64,000 nt of DNA from Diprion similis (lineage: Eukaryota; Arthropoda; Insecta; Hymenoptera; Diprionidae), in contig NC_060118.1 of NCBI RefSeq assembly GCF_021155765.1, positions 11,319,646 to 11,383,645 of the forward strand. The letters run 5' to 3'. The translations under genes and the position numbers were made by a program. The notes below the pieces were generated by a model. The model was not told the DNA's origin and searched no databases. It saw only the letters and a list, made by a program, of their open reading frames with translations. Positions 11,019 to 22,863 of the stretch are shown here, one piece after another; position 1 is the first letter of the stretch; the number at the start of each line of letters is the position of its first letter.

Positions 11019-12102
11019 GTTTGATATTAAAGGTTGGTGCAAGCCCGTAAAATCAATCCAAACTCAGCAAGTTCGAGGAGGCTCCCCACAACACCAGCTA
11101 AACAATCTCGCCTGTGAAAACCACCGTCTAAAGAGGAGAATTGCAAGTTACGCCCATCAAGTCATATGACATTGCAATGATCGATATACAAGCGGCGATA
11201 TATCGCAACTACGAAAGTTGTGTCGCGGACTCAACTGTTTTCGATTTATTCGCAAATGATGTTGACAGATCCTCGCTTGTTTCCGAAATTTCTAGAATAA
11301 AGAGTTGAGAATTTTTTCTTACCCTCCAACCAACAATAATTTTCTAATTTTTCTGAAAATTTACAATAATACCTGCAGAGATCTCAGGAATAATCGTCAA
11401 CAATTATTCACTGCAAAATAAAATGGAGGAATATCTGACCTCCTCGGAGCGATTGTCAAGTGTTCATAATATATCTAATCAGGGAATATTTGTAACGTTA
11501 GAATCGTCGCCAATGATCCATTCTTCTGTTTCATTTTTATATTGTTTTTTGTCATTTGGTCATTTGTATTTGCTTTTTTTAATTCTCTTTATACATCGAA
11601 GCGATCGAAGCAACAACAACGTAACGCGCATACCGAAAATCTCGATATCCTAATAATGCAAGTACGCGTAACTACGCTGTTCAAAATCGTGTGTGTGTAG
11701 TAAGAGAGAGAAGTATTCTGACGAAATAACCAAAAGGGGCGACACACATCAATTCTTGTGCAAATTGTGTGTATATAATAATATTCTATATACGTGTCAC
11801 ACAGCGAAGTAGACAATATCGTATATTGTTTGGCAAGGGATTGAAAAACAAAAGAAAGCAGCAAGAAGAAGAAAAAAAAACTACGAACTAGTGAATCCGA
11901 GTGCATATATACGTACATACATACATATTATATGTATATGCGACGATGAATGGTTAACAACTCGGCTGATATTCGACCCGAGTCATTTGTTCGTGTTTCG
12001 ATTTTAATTGAATGACTGATAGTAGAGGCAGTAGTACATACGTTTCAAAGTGATTCACGTTTCGAGTGTTTCCTGCTGTTGTTAACCCTGATTCATAGGG
12101 CC
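11019..12102. promoter_or_regulatory. Divergent intergenic region, RNASEK / PLEKHF
   Basis: About 1.1 kb separates the start codons of two broadly expressed genes on opposite strands, so it should hold both promoters. I could not place a TATA box or initiator with confidence. The 109-codon minus-strand frame at 11589-11918 has no family resemblance and is probably chance. Confidence 0.4.
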
Positions 12103-14538
12103 ATGGTTGACCGACTTGGTTAGTTGATTTTCTATCATATACGTACGTCCCTTTATTACAACTTTTGCATCGTTAATTTCATAAAAATACATCGCGATTC
12201 GTTCCCGTTACTCCGAAAAGATGTGCAAAGAAAAAAAAAAAAAAAAAAAAAAAGAAGAAGAAGAAGAAGAAAAAAGAAACAAAAATTTAACAGCAAACTT
12301 AACGCGATTGGAAAGTTCAAGTTATTCGTAACGCGTTAAAGTGGGCAGTGTAGAATTTTTTGACAGCTGCAACAATCCTACGTGAACGATAATTATCCAG
12401 ATATTATTAATTTGTATACTCGTGTAAACAGTCTAAATACAAACGGTTCACGCCTTTCAATCGTCTCGTTTAACCACAAGGATATCTTCTTTATATGAAA
12501 TATACGTTAAACTTGATTATTTATTCACAGTAAACAGCGAAGCCAATGCCAGGCGTATCGCGATGGTGGAAAGCTGCTTTGGCAGCGCGGGCCAGGTAAG
12601 AAATATCATATTTTTAAAACACGTCATTTAGAAACAGATTTTGACAAAACGTTTCATCAAAGTTTCATTTCATAGCCAGAACGCAACGCGATCCCTTCGA
12701 CACTCGTCGACGATGTCAAAAACCTAGATTAGAATCGTGAATAATTAATTAGAGGAGAAAAAGTGTATCGATAAAAAAATATTTCAATGCAATTTGATAG
12801 TAGGGTGAATAAATTATGAATAAATTGATAATCGTTACGTTTTTCATGTGTGTATCGATAGCCACTTGCGGTACCTGGGAGGGTATTGGTCGGAGAAGGT
12901 GTCCTGACAAAGATGTGTAGAAAAAAGCCAAAACCGCGGCAATTCTTTTTATTCAACGATATACTGGTGTACGGAAATATCGTGATAAACAAGAAAAAAG
13001 TAAGCGTATTTTTTCAACAATTTAAATAATGTATTAGAGTAATAAACGAAGCGAAATGTACACGATGCAAGTCTAACGCAAAAAATAACGCCAATAAATT
13101 AATTTTCAGTACAACAAACAACATATAATTCCCCTGGAGGAGGTGAAACTTGAATCATTGGCCGACGACGGACGTAAGTTGAATCCTTGGTTGTTTCAAA
13201 CATTATTTTGCAATGTGATTGTGAAATTTCCCACATTTTCTTGATAATCGTTAGTCATACCGCCCGTATATAAATTTAAATGACATTGCAAAATGAGTAA
13301 ATTAATTTTGCGTTATTCGTTTTAATTTTTTCCTCCATGCCATTTTGTTCGCTTGGTACATCACAAATCGGCTTTAAATTTATCTACTTGATAAGATAGC
13401 GCTTGGCAGAATCCACATGTCCCGGCAGTATCTCTATAATAATATAAGCATATTTTGACGTGTCTTACCAACATGCTTACGATACTTTATATAAATTCTA
13501 TAAATCAGAATGTGTTCGTAGAGAAAAAAAAAAACGTGTTTAGAGCCGTCGTTTGGATAATTGGATAAATAAATAACCCTTCCTGTGAATATCACAAATT
13601 GTATGCAATAATGAAAAATAATGTTAAAATAAAGATACAGAGTTGTGTACATCAGTAATATTAATATTGTTTCTAGAATATCGTAATGGTTGGCTGATAA
13701 AAACTGTAATGAAGTCATTCCCTGTTTACGCTGCAACCGGTACAGAGAAGCAAGAATGGATGGCTCACATTACAAAATGTATTGAAGATCTTCTAAGAAA
13801 AAGTGAGTAATTGTATATACACGTGATTAAAGAATCATTTTACGAATGCAGCATCGATGATTCATGCATTTTACTACGTGCGTGCATAAATAATCGTTAA
13901 AATTTCAGGTGGTAAAAAGCCAGTCGAGATCCACGCCGCCGTTTGGGTACCGGACAACGACGCAAACGTTTGTATGCATTGCAACAAAACACAATTCACA
14001 GTTTTAAACAGACGGGTAAATAGTTTTGACAAATAATTGAAGTAATACTGTTCGCACTTGGCTTGTAAATATTAAGAAGAAAAAAAACCGTTTTTTTCTA
14101 GCATCACTGCCGGCAATGCGGAGCCGTTGTTTGTGGACCCTGCAGTAACAAAAAACTGCTTCTGCCTGGTCAGGGTGGTGGAAAACCAGTCAGAGTATGC
14201 TTACAGTGTTACGACGCCGCCAGTAAAGTTAAAATAGCAACGACTCCTGGCGACAGTCTCAACAACAGCAAAGACGCACCGCGCAATTCTGCCGATAGTT
14301 CAGGCGACGATAGTTCGGGTGACGAAGACGACAGCAATAAGGAAGCAAACCACGACGAGGTGAGCAATGAGACGTTTATATAGTTTTTATAAACTGTTCT
14401 AACGATGACAACATTTTTCGCAAATATTCACACGTCAGGAAATTGCAAAACCAGGGAAACTTGACAATTCTCACTCATTACTTTCTTGTGTTGCAGCCAA
14501 AATTCTACGGTACTGTTAATTCGTTGGATGAGAAGTAA
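12103..14538 (+). CDS. PLEKHF2: PH and FYVE domain protein (Phafin / Rush)
   Basis: The reconstructed CDS is join(12103..12118, 12531..12595, 12862..12999, 13110..13173, 13677..13802, 13909..14015, 14102..14359, 14497..14538), giving 271 residues with all phases closing. It opens MVDRLVNSEANARRI and FGSAGQ, which are typical of Phafins. A PH domain spans about residues 28-132. A FYVE zinc finger spans about 146-210, with WVPD (149-152), RRHHCRQCG (171-179) and a closing RVCLQC. The tail is acidic and Ser/Asp-rich, as in Phafin-2. These proteins bind PI3P on early endosomes and control endosome maturation and fusion; the fly orthologue is Rush hour. Start exon 1 encodes only five residues plus one base. 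Upstream leader exons cannot be seen. Confidence 0.96.
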
Positions 14539-16659
14539 GTAACGCAGCCTAAGGAGGAGCAATATCAGAAGTTATAAATATTGTTTAGTTGAATATTTTT
14601 TAAATGAAATATGATTGGAATTTTTGTATAGCTCGATGGTTAAAGGTGAAAATTTATTTATACGTACATTGCAGTAATCATTGTTAGTAATACGTCTCTG
14701 ATATTTGCTATCAACTTTAAACGGAGCGTGGCTCATCCAGATCTATAAAGAAAAAGAAAAAAAATCATTTCATTACCGTCCCTCCGATCAAACTTTGTAT
14801 TTTGTGCAATTTTTAGTGAAAGAAAACAAATACTAAACTCTGTTAAAATCGAGTATTTCATTTTTTTTCTTCAATTATTTCTGAGGAAATAATACTTATC
14901 CACAAAACACGCATCGAATAAATGCAACAAGAAATAGCTCAGCATATTCATAGCTTGCGTATCAAAGTCATTTGTGAATAATATTAAATTTAACTGCTAT
15001 CGATAGGTTTGTTTGTAGCTTAATTATTTTTTTTTTTTTTTTTTTTTATCATTTTCCAAGTTTACGTGTCATGAATAAGAACATTTAGCTTCGTCATTGA
15101 TCTAGCTATAAGACATTAAGTATTACATTTATAACTTTGTGCCTTGTAAACATTGTGAAAAATTTAACTTCCGAATGATTTAAAATTCTCCTAAAACCAA
15201 TAGTCAACTAGAATTTACGAAAACAAAATAACGATTTACTTATAAATTGAAACAGTTTGGACCTGGGACGTAAAATGAACTGTAAGACGGCTACCTCAGT
15301 TGAAAAATGAAAATGCTAATGTTTTTTTGAGACAAAATAATACTTCTGCAACTAAATTGCACATCACAGTTATTTAGCCACGAATACATAGACTGGACTT
15401 ATTAGTTACGTCAGAGTGTGTAAATATATATATATACATATATATGTATATATGCACTTTTTCTCTGTACAATTCTATGTATGAATATAATATGTATTAT
15501 GTGCTTGAACCGATGTTATTTCAAGGACCACAAGTTGTGCAACATACTGAGCAATATAACAATGTTTAGTATAATCAGTTGAAATTGGGAGGCGGCTCTA
15601 AACTGACAAAGTAAATGATACATTTTTATACGGTAGTGACACATGTATGGTAAATATTTTTGCTACACGTAATATTTTAAAGGCAAACGGATGAGGAGAT
15701 GAAACTTGAATATATTGTGTGCGTTTTACTGTAAAAATATTCCGCTCACGGCACTAAATAAAATCTGCAAAGTTTCATTCGGAGCAAAATATTACTTCAC
15801 ATATCTCAATTGAATTAGATTTTATCTAATGAATTAAAACACTTGTGTTCGATAAGAATTTGTCTAACAAATTTTGTGACTGTAGAAACGAATGAATTTT
15901 ATTTTGTGTCTGAACGAATATTTTTCATACAGTTGCGATTGTATGTAAGGTAGAAATCCGTTTCTTACATATTTTTTATATTATAGCTTGAGTCAATTAC
16001 TAATCTACTTGTGTCACTACCTGCGATAATGATGATAATAAATCATAAAAATTATTATCCTATTTTGGTTAATAGATGCGATATACTTTTTTAACTCTAT
16101 ACATTACACATACATTATATGAAGTAATACGTATAAGGAGCGTAAGAGAATGTGAGAAGAGACACACAGCCATAGGATAATAAGACAGCGAGCTTTTGCT
16201 TCGAGAAAGAATGAAAGTAAAAGAGGAATTGGGATGTCCTGGGTAGAGAGAAGAAAAAATTTTTAAATAAATATCAAATACTCAATCAATTTCGTAAGAT
16301 CTACAGAAACGCAAAGAAGATAATTATCATGCTAATCGGTAGCACGAACTCCATCCACAATTATTACTTGTGATTACGACGGCCTTTAGATAATCTGACC
16401 ACTGCGTATTCGTCCCACTAAGTGTTTCAACGTACACTATAAATAAATTACTCTTAATGTGAAAAAGTTGTTGGGTGCTCAAGAGAGATAAAAGAATTAT
16501 TTTTTAATAATCAATATTACTGATCGTATATACGTACGAATTTTGCCAAGTACGTAAATACCTGCATAATGCCTATAAATGCCTTCAAATCACTGTTTTA
16601 GATATTTAAAATTTTACTATACCTTACCGTGTGAAATAGGAATAACAATTAATATTACA

Positions 16660-16693
<34 letters not shown>

Positions 16694-17302
16694 CTGTTCG
16701 ATAATCATAATACAAGTGTAAGGAAGTATACGTTGCATTTTCGACATACCTGTTACCAAAAAAAAAGTATAAATTGGCAACGAACAATGTTCTTTAATAT
16801 CAAAATTGAATTTGCCCGTTTAAAAATTCAACAACTCGATACAGTTGTAAATTTAATATCATTGTGGTATAGACCTTTTATCACCTTTTATTTTTGCGTC
16901 TCTAACTTTTACACACATGAAGATTAAGTGATTAGACACAGTAAGACAGTATGTGCATACATACACTAAACGATATGATAAGTTTACTTTGTTAGTTATC
17001 ATAAGTGATGACTGATTGTAAAATTTGAAAAAACTAAAGTTAAAAAAAAGAAATAACAATAAAAAATAAATTGTTACATCAAACTCTGTATCTTTTATGT
17101 AATAAATTCAAATTATTTAAGTATGTTCCAGGTGTACCGATGAAATTTATTAATAAACGCTTCAGTTTAGTTTTTTTTAGCATTATGCCGGCAGACAGAC
17201 GACGAGGGTAGGGTGAATTCTTAGGGTTGAAAAACAGGACCATTCACATTACAAATAAGTGATTTTCAAGATTCATATAATTATTTTCTACTCTTACAAT
17301 CG
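14539..17302. other. Long 3' region between PLEKHF and NR2C2AP (convergent)
   Basis: No coding sequence is recognised. The DNA is A+T-rich and holds a T run at about 15029-15048 and a CA microsatellite at 16662-16692. It probably contains a long PLEKHF 3' UTR. A TTTATT near 17145 gives AATAAA on the minus strand and could end the NR2C2AP transcript. The open frames at 16733-17059 lack family features. Confidence 0.4.
16662..16692 (+). repeat. (AC)n microsatellite
   Basis: About fifteen uninterrupted CA dinucleotides, followed by TCTGTTCG. The repeat lies in the shared 3' region of PLEKHF and NR2C2AP. Confidence 0.9.
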
Positions 17303-17952
17303 TCACGAGTAAAATGACATTTTGTACACAATAATTCGTCCGAAAAAATCTGTACTATTTCCGAAGAGTAATTTGAAAGTTTTAGCTCTCACTTTATCAG
17401 TAAGTTGAAACTTTTGAGTGGAATTAATGTCTTCAGGATAGAAAGGCTCTACGGGCTTCAGGCTTTGGTAATCAGATCCAGCTTCTAATTGACAATCCTT
17501 ACCGACGAATCCGCCTTGAAACTGAATTTCAAACGAGCCTAACTCAATTTCATTTTGAAATTCGACCATTATCCACTGCGGAGAACCCTAAAACATCATC
17601 GACTATCAATACGATTCCACACTCGACGTAGAGTCAACAACAACAAATTTTTAATCCCTCTCACCTGATCAGAATTCCAGCAAGTTTCTTCCGACTCGTC
17701 GAAAATATATTTTTTCCCATAAGTTTTAACATCTTTATTCAACACTGAACTGACTCTGAAATTCAACCGAATATAAAATGTTGTAACAAAAGACTGTTCC
17801 GTGTGATTAGTAAACAAAAAACTTAACCTTAATATGCGAATAAGTATCGATATATATGAAAAAAAAAAAGCCTACACATGAAAATAGAACTCTAAATTAT
17901 TTTCATAGACTTACCGTGAGTTCCACTTGTATTGCTTGAACATACAAGTCAT
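17303..17952 (-). CDS. NR2C2AP: Nuclear receptor 2C2-associated protein
   Basis: The reconstructed CDS is complement(join(17303..17587, 17665..17755, 17915..17952)), giving 137 residues, close to the human length as I recall it. Family blocks are RVSSVLN, YGKKYIFDESEETCWNSDQ, QFQGGFVGKDC, EPFYPEDINS and the C-terminal DFFGRIIVY. The fold is a small discoidin/F5-8C-like beta sandwich. In mammals the protein (TRA16) was described as a repressor of the orphan receptor TR4; what it does in insects is not clear from sequence. The start at 17952 gives a 12-codon exon 1 whose CG plus A forms the Arg of RVSS across the intron. An upstream ATG in another frame closes quickly. Confidence 0.94.
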
Positions 17953-19656
17953 GATCACAATCGCGAATAGTGAATTGTTCCCGTTGCGATCATAAACATG
18001 AGATAACCTAACTTGTCCTAACCTAACATAAGTCTCAATTGGTCACAATAACTCAAAATGCGGTTTCAGCGTTCCGAAATGCATTACTAGAATAATATTT
18101 CTGCCATCTACAACGCCATCTGTGATGAGTGATTGAACTTGGAATTGGTAAGCAAAATATAGTTGGTAATTAAAAAAACGGTAAATATTTGAAAACCTTA
18201 ACATTAATTTGTTCAGATGTTGTATGAGCAATATTTTCGTCATACTTGATCCAACTTTTCTAAGCCTGTTTATAATCATTTCTACCGTAATTTTGATGTT
18301 GTCAAATTTTAGTAATATTTAGGAACGCTTGTTCAGCTGATCGGCTCTCAGTCAGAAGCACCGATACGTAAAATGGCGGAAATATGTGTACCGAAAGAAG
18401 TTCTGGCAGAATCAGTTGTGAAAAAGTGATTTAAATAAAAAATATTTCTATAAAAATACAGTGTCGAATGATAAGTAATTGATGATTAAAAAAGAAGTGA
18501 ATAAATCTATAAAAACACAAAACAGTCAGATTTATACATGTGATTAAACAGTGTTGCGTCTAGGTAAAATGAACCTGTATTAATCTTAAGAGGATAGTTT
18601 TCAATATTTTTATCATTTGAATTGACGTATTATATTTCGTATCGTTCGTTTGTGTTTTTATCACTTTTTAGTCAATTCCATTCCGTCAAACATTTCGGTG
18701 CTATTATCGCGATAATATGACCCGTCTTTTATTTTATTTATTTGATTCTTTCTGTTTCACAGATATCAACACAACCAAGTGATTCAAGTTATTCTTAACG
18801 TTTACGTGATACTTTGAAAGTAAAAATTAGCCAATCACAACCTGATTCGTTGTCACCCAAATTTCCCCTCTAGAAGTTGTAATCTTAATCATTTCTTTTT
18901 CATATTTACCAAATTATGTACATACTACCTAATGACTTAACTGTTGCGTTAATATACGTTCGATACTTGCTACATTTGTCGTATAATTTCTTGTGAAATT
19001 TCTTAATAATTACGTTACGCGTTTGTCTTCGTCAATTCAACAAGGATAAAAGTTCAACAGCTACGTTGTTTTAACCAGAATTCATCGCCTCTTCGTTCGA
19101 TAAATACCAATGAGAACGTCTTTAGCTTGAAATCAAATTTCATCGATCATATTCCAACTGTATTGATATATACGTAGGCTATATATTATAATATATATTG
19201 TTGTATTTTATACAGTTTATATCACTAACATAGCCAAGTAAGACTTTAATCATAAGTCTAATAGAAAATTAAAAATATCAAATACAAAATACTTCAAATT
19301 ACTGTCAAATGCAATGTCGCTACAAAATAAAAAAGGCCAAAAGAAACAAAACAAAAAAGAAATGAAATGGAACAAGACTTGAAACTCTGCGTAATCGTAA
19401 GCGCTTCGTTTAATATTAGTTGTAACATATTTCTCAAGATGAAAACAAAAAATGTTCAACTTTTATGTCTCGCATGAAAATCTTCATTTTCTAATAGAAC
19501 ATAAAGTTTGTATCTTTTACTTCGTTCGTATCTCACAACCTCCCTACATTCCTGGCTTGACGTGCACCTCTCGTTACCAATGTTTGACAATTTTTATTAT
19601 TTTTTTTAAACAAAATCTATACTTTCGCAGCCGGCGTGAATGAGTGAAAGGCGACG
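17953..19656. promoter_or_regulatory. Divergent intergenic region, NR2C2AP / VRK1
   Basis: About 1.7 kb lies between two start codons on opposite strands. The + side contains a YY1-like AAAATGGCGGAA motif at 18370-18381 that begins a 18-codon ORF, and a splice acceptor (CTTTCGCAG) ending at 19630, 26 bases before the VRK1 ATG. This suggests that VRK1 has a leader exon somewhere in 18.3-19.6 kb. Short minus-strand frames such as 18043-18279 show nothing recognisable. Confidence 0.45.
18373..18429 (+). other. Small ORF starting in a YY1-like ATGGCGG motif
   Basis: ATGGCGGAAATATGTG... encodes 18 residues (MAEICVPKEVLAESVVKK) before TGA. AAnATGGCGG is the core of the YY1/Pleiohomeotic site, which is common just downstream of the start site in housekeeping promoters. 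I read it as a promoter element, and possibly a leader uORF, of VRK1. I do not think it is a protein gene. Confidence 0.3.
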
Positions 19657-19753
19657 ATGGCACCACAGCAGCGAGCTGAGGAAATACCTGTTAAGAGAGT
19701 GGCAGCTCCCGGATGCCGATTACCGGCGCGTTTTCCAGCCGGTGAAATATTGA
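19640..19753 (+). other. Upstream ORF overlapping the VRK1 start codon
   Basis: An ATG lies 17 bases before the VRK1 ATG in another frame and reads 37 codons (MSERRRWHHSSELRKYLLRE and on) into VRK1 exon 1. It lies after the probable leader acceptor at 19630, so it should be in the mature mRNA. Its context (GTGAATGA) is weaker than the VRK1 start (GCGACGATGG), so leaky scanning is the likely route to VRK1. Confidence 0.5.
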
Positions 19754-22199
19754 CCGACGTTACTCAGCGCCAATGGAGATTAGGCCAACCGATAGGATAC
19801 GGAGGATTCGGAGATATTTATCTTGGTAAGTTTCTTCCGTGAAAAAATTATTTGTATTTTTCTATCCCGCAAACGATGTAAAGATTTTTTACAAATTTCA
19901 GCCTCAAATGTTGTCAATCGAACTGCCGGTCACGATGCGAGATACGTGATAAAGATCGAACCGCACAACAATGGACCGCTCTTTGTTGAAATGAATTTCT
20001 ACATAAGAGCTGCTCAATGGCACATGAGTGAGTGAAAACCTGATTAGTCTGCTTTTAAATTGGCTATTTTAATCCGCATTCTTGATAATTGTTCTTCGTT
20101 CACAGTCGAGAGCTGGTGCAAGCAGCAGAGAATAAGGAGAGTCGGAGTTCCGACCTACGAAGGGTCGGGATCGCACATGTTCAGAGGACAACGATACAGG
20201 TTTCTGGTATTACCTCGGTACGGGATGGACGTCAATAAGTTGTTCCTAGCCCGAGGGCGAAAGCTTCACGCAAGAACGGTTTACGCCCTTGCCGTTCAGA
20301 TGGTAAGTCGTACGATTCGGTTCTCTCTTTTGTTCATCCCTAAAATTTTTCTACGTTTTCAACCCATTATCATCGTCTTTCCGTGATTACAGCTTAACGC
20401 GCTGGAATATATTCACAGTCGAGGATACGCTCATGCGGACGTTAAAGGCTCAAATATTTTATTAAACATCGAGGCTAAAGATTTGGTTGAACAAGAGCCA
20501 GAAGCATACCTGGTCGATTACGGCCTGGCATTTCGTTTCCGAACAAGATCCGGCACTCACAAGCCTTTTGCACACGACGAAAGAAGAGCGCATGAAGGAA
20601 CTTTAGAATTTACATCGCGCGACGCGCACCACGGAAGTAAGTATAACCGAATAATTGTTCGATTTGATATACAAGTAATCTCCAAAAATGAAAGTTTCTC
20701 TTTGGTAGATTTAATATATTTTATTAATGAAAAAAAAATTTTTTCTGCAGCACATTCCAGGAGAGGTGATCTAGAAACACTGGGCTATAATTTAATACAA
20801 TGGTTATGTGGTCGTCTTCCATGGGAAAAAGAAAGCGGAGGCATGTCCATCGCTACCAGCCCCGAGTCTGTTCAGGAGCAGAAAGAATTCGCACTTTCTG
20901 ACGTGCCCCGTTTTATGCGCGAATGTTTTCCGTCCGAACAATATCCACCTGGTAAGTTAATCAGTTAATCATACTGTTGTTTATTGTTAATTTTTTTTTC
21001 TTTTTTTCTTTTTCACATAAATTTTTTAGTCCAACAAACGATTTCAATTATCATAAATAATTATCGAATTTCATTGTTTTTATCTTGAACAGCAACGCTG
21101 ACAAAGTATATGCAGTACGTGGCAAATCTGGGATTTGAGACGAGACCTGATTACAATTTTCTAAGATCATTATTCTCGAGAAGCGCGTGGAAAAATGACA
21201 CAACAGTTGCCTCGCCCAACTCGCTAGTATCCTCGAAAAAAGCTCACAAACGTACACCAAATGAAAATATTTCCTATTCAAGACCCATAAAACGGTTGTG
21301 CATCAGAAATGCAGCCCGAAAACCGTGCGTACCTGTAAACTGCGAAGTGAGTATCATTATTATAAATCATTTAATATTCCAACTTTAAAACCTGACTTGA
21401 AGATTAGTGAATTTTTTCTTCCTATACAATTTTTCAAACGATTATGCAAAGAAGGTAAACAAATGTGTAACCATCGCAATGTCTTCTAGATGCGGATGAC
21501 AAGAAAAAACCACCCGACGAATTCCAAATCACAATTTAGTTGGGAGGAAGTATTAGCCAGACATCCCGATAAGGTGGCAAAGTTACACCCTTTAGGACCT
21601 CCGTTGTCTCCACCACTTACACCGCCACCTTCGCCACCCCCACCCGCACTCCCTACCTACGCAATGCTGCAAGTACTTCAAAGGATTAAGGAAAAACAAT
21701 CAGGCTCAATAAAGTCGAGAAATTCATCGAAAACCTTGGAGTGAGTATGCAGTAAAAATTGATAAAATTATTCACAATTTCAAGGGTATTTCGATGCTGA
21801 GGTATTATATTGAAAGTACTAAATCGATTTTCCCATCTTTCTCACAATCAGTCAAGAGCTAAAGGCGAAATGGATGACGCCAGCTATGGAGGCGGTTGCG
21901 ATGCAGCTCCAAAACAGACTGGCAAGATTGGTAATCAGTACGTCGAAGAAAAAATCAGCGACGTGTTGCTCACCGAGGCTGACAAGATCGCGAGCTGCTT
22001 TATTGAACCGACAACGTAAGAGCACGTCCCGAAACATTTGCAGAAGTGAGTTTTTGTCGTAACCGATTGATACACGTTGAACTTTACAGCCGGCTTTGGG
22101 GAAAAGATACTTCAAAGAATGTTGGATTCTTCCGGTCCCATCACTGGAAAACTGGAAATCGTGAAATCGAGAAAAGGCGGACGCGTTAGGACGGCGTAA
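19657..22199 (+). CDS. VRK1: Vaccinia-related kinase, VRK1 / ballchen type
   Basis: The reconstructed CDS is join(19657..19825, 19902..20027, 20106..20302, 20393..20636, 20751..20951, 21093..21346, 21490..21740, 21852..22045, 22090..22199), giving 581 residues with all phases closing. The kinase domain shows a glycine loop IGYGGFGDIYL (46-56), VIKIE with Lys74, the catalytic loop HADVKGSN (Asp180, Asn185), the VRK-type DYG in place of DFG (206-208), GTLEFTSRDAH and SRRGDLETLGY. Known VRKs phosphorylate BAF and histones and act in chromatin and nuclear-envelope dynamics. The C-terminal half is longer than in human VRK1 and holds a proline-rich segment (about 432-452) and basic stretches that could direct the protein to the nucleus. 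Exon 8 has two in-frame donors 30 nt apart. Confidence 0.94.
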
Positions 22200-22565
22200 A
22201 TTTTTCTTCAACTAAAAATTGACATCACACGTTTCGCGCTTCGTCGTTACCTAGAGGACGAAGAAAAAAGTCCTTTAACGGAAGAAATATTGACAAATGG
22301 AATAACGAGTGTCGAGTCGTGGACGCTTGAATGAGTATTGTTTCATAGATTCTCATTAGTTAATTAGCTTATATTAAGTTCGACGATCACCCGTGATGGA
22401 CAAATTTTTTCTTATCGTTTATATAATTTATATGCTCTATATACAATATACGATCGTTACGTGTCTCAAAAATTGAATAAGACTGTTCCTTCCCGTATGA
22501 GTTAGATTTATTTGACAAAAGATGGAAAAATTCAGTGGAAATTAAAAACAAATAAGAATAAGAAT

Positions 22566-22571
22566 AATAAA
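22566..22571 (+). terminator. Candidate poly(A) signal for VRK1
   Basis: An AATAAA about 370 bases after the VRK1 stop codon, within an A-rich run. Other A/T-rich hexamers follow, so this is only the first candidate. Confidence 0.35.
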
Positions 22572-22831
22572 AAACCGATATTCAACTTGTGAGAAGAAAA
22601 GAAAAAGAACAAAAGCAAAATAAGAAAATTTATTTAAAAATATCGAAACCGCAGCCAGTTATTATAATGTCTTTCGTTACGATGTTTGACACTAGACCAT
22701 TGCATTATGTAGTATTAACTTGCTATCATCTATATTTAAATGATATAAAACAAAAGGATTGCGCATATAATTTTATAATTAATTAATATTCTGTGAATGC
22801 AAATAGCTATATGCAATCTCCTACTTTGTTA

Positions 22832-22863
<32 letters not shown>

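Noticed and set aside
10779-11169. Two overlapping forward open frames (81 and 71 codons) that look protein-like
   Set aside because: They are the complement of RNASEK exon 1 and its intron. The minus-strand reading has the family motifs and correct splice sites.
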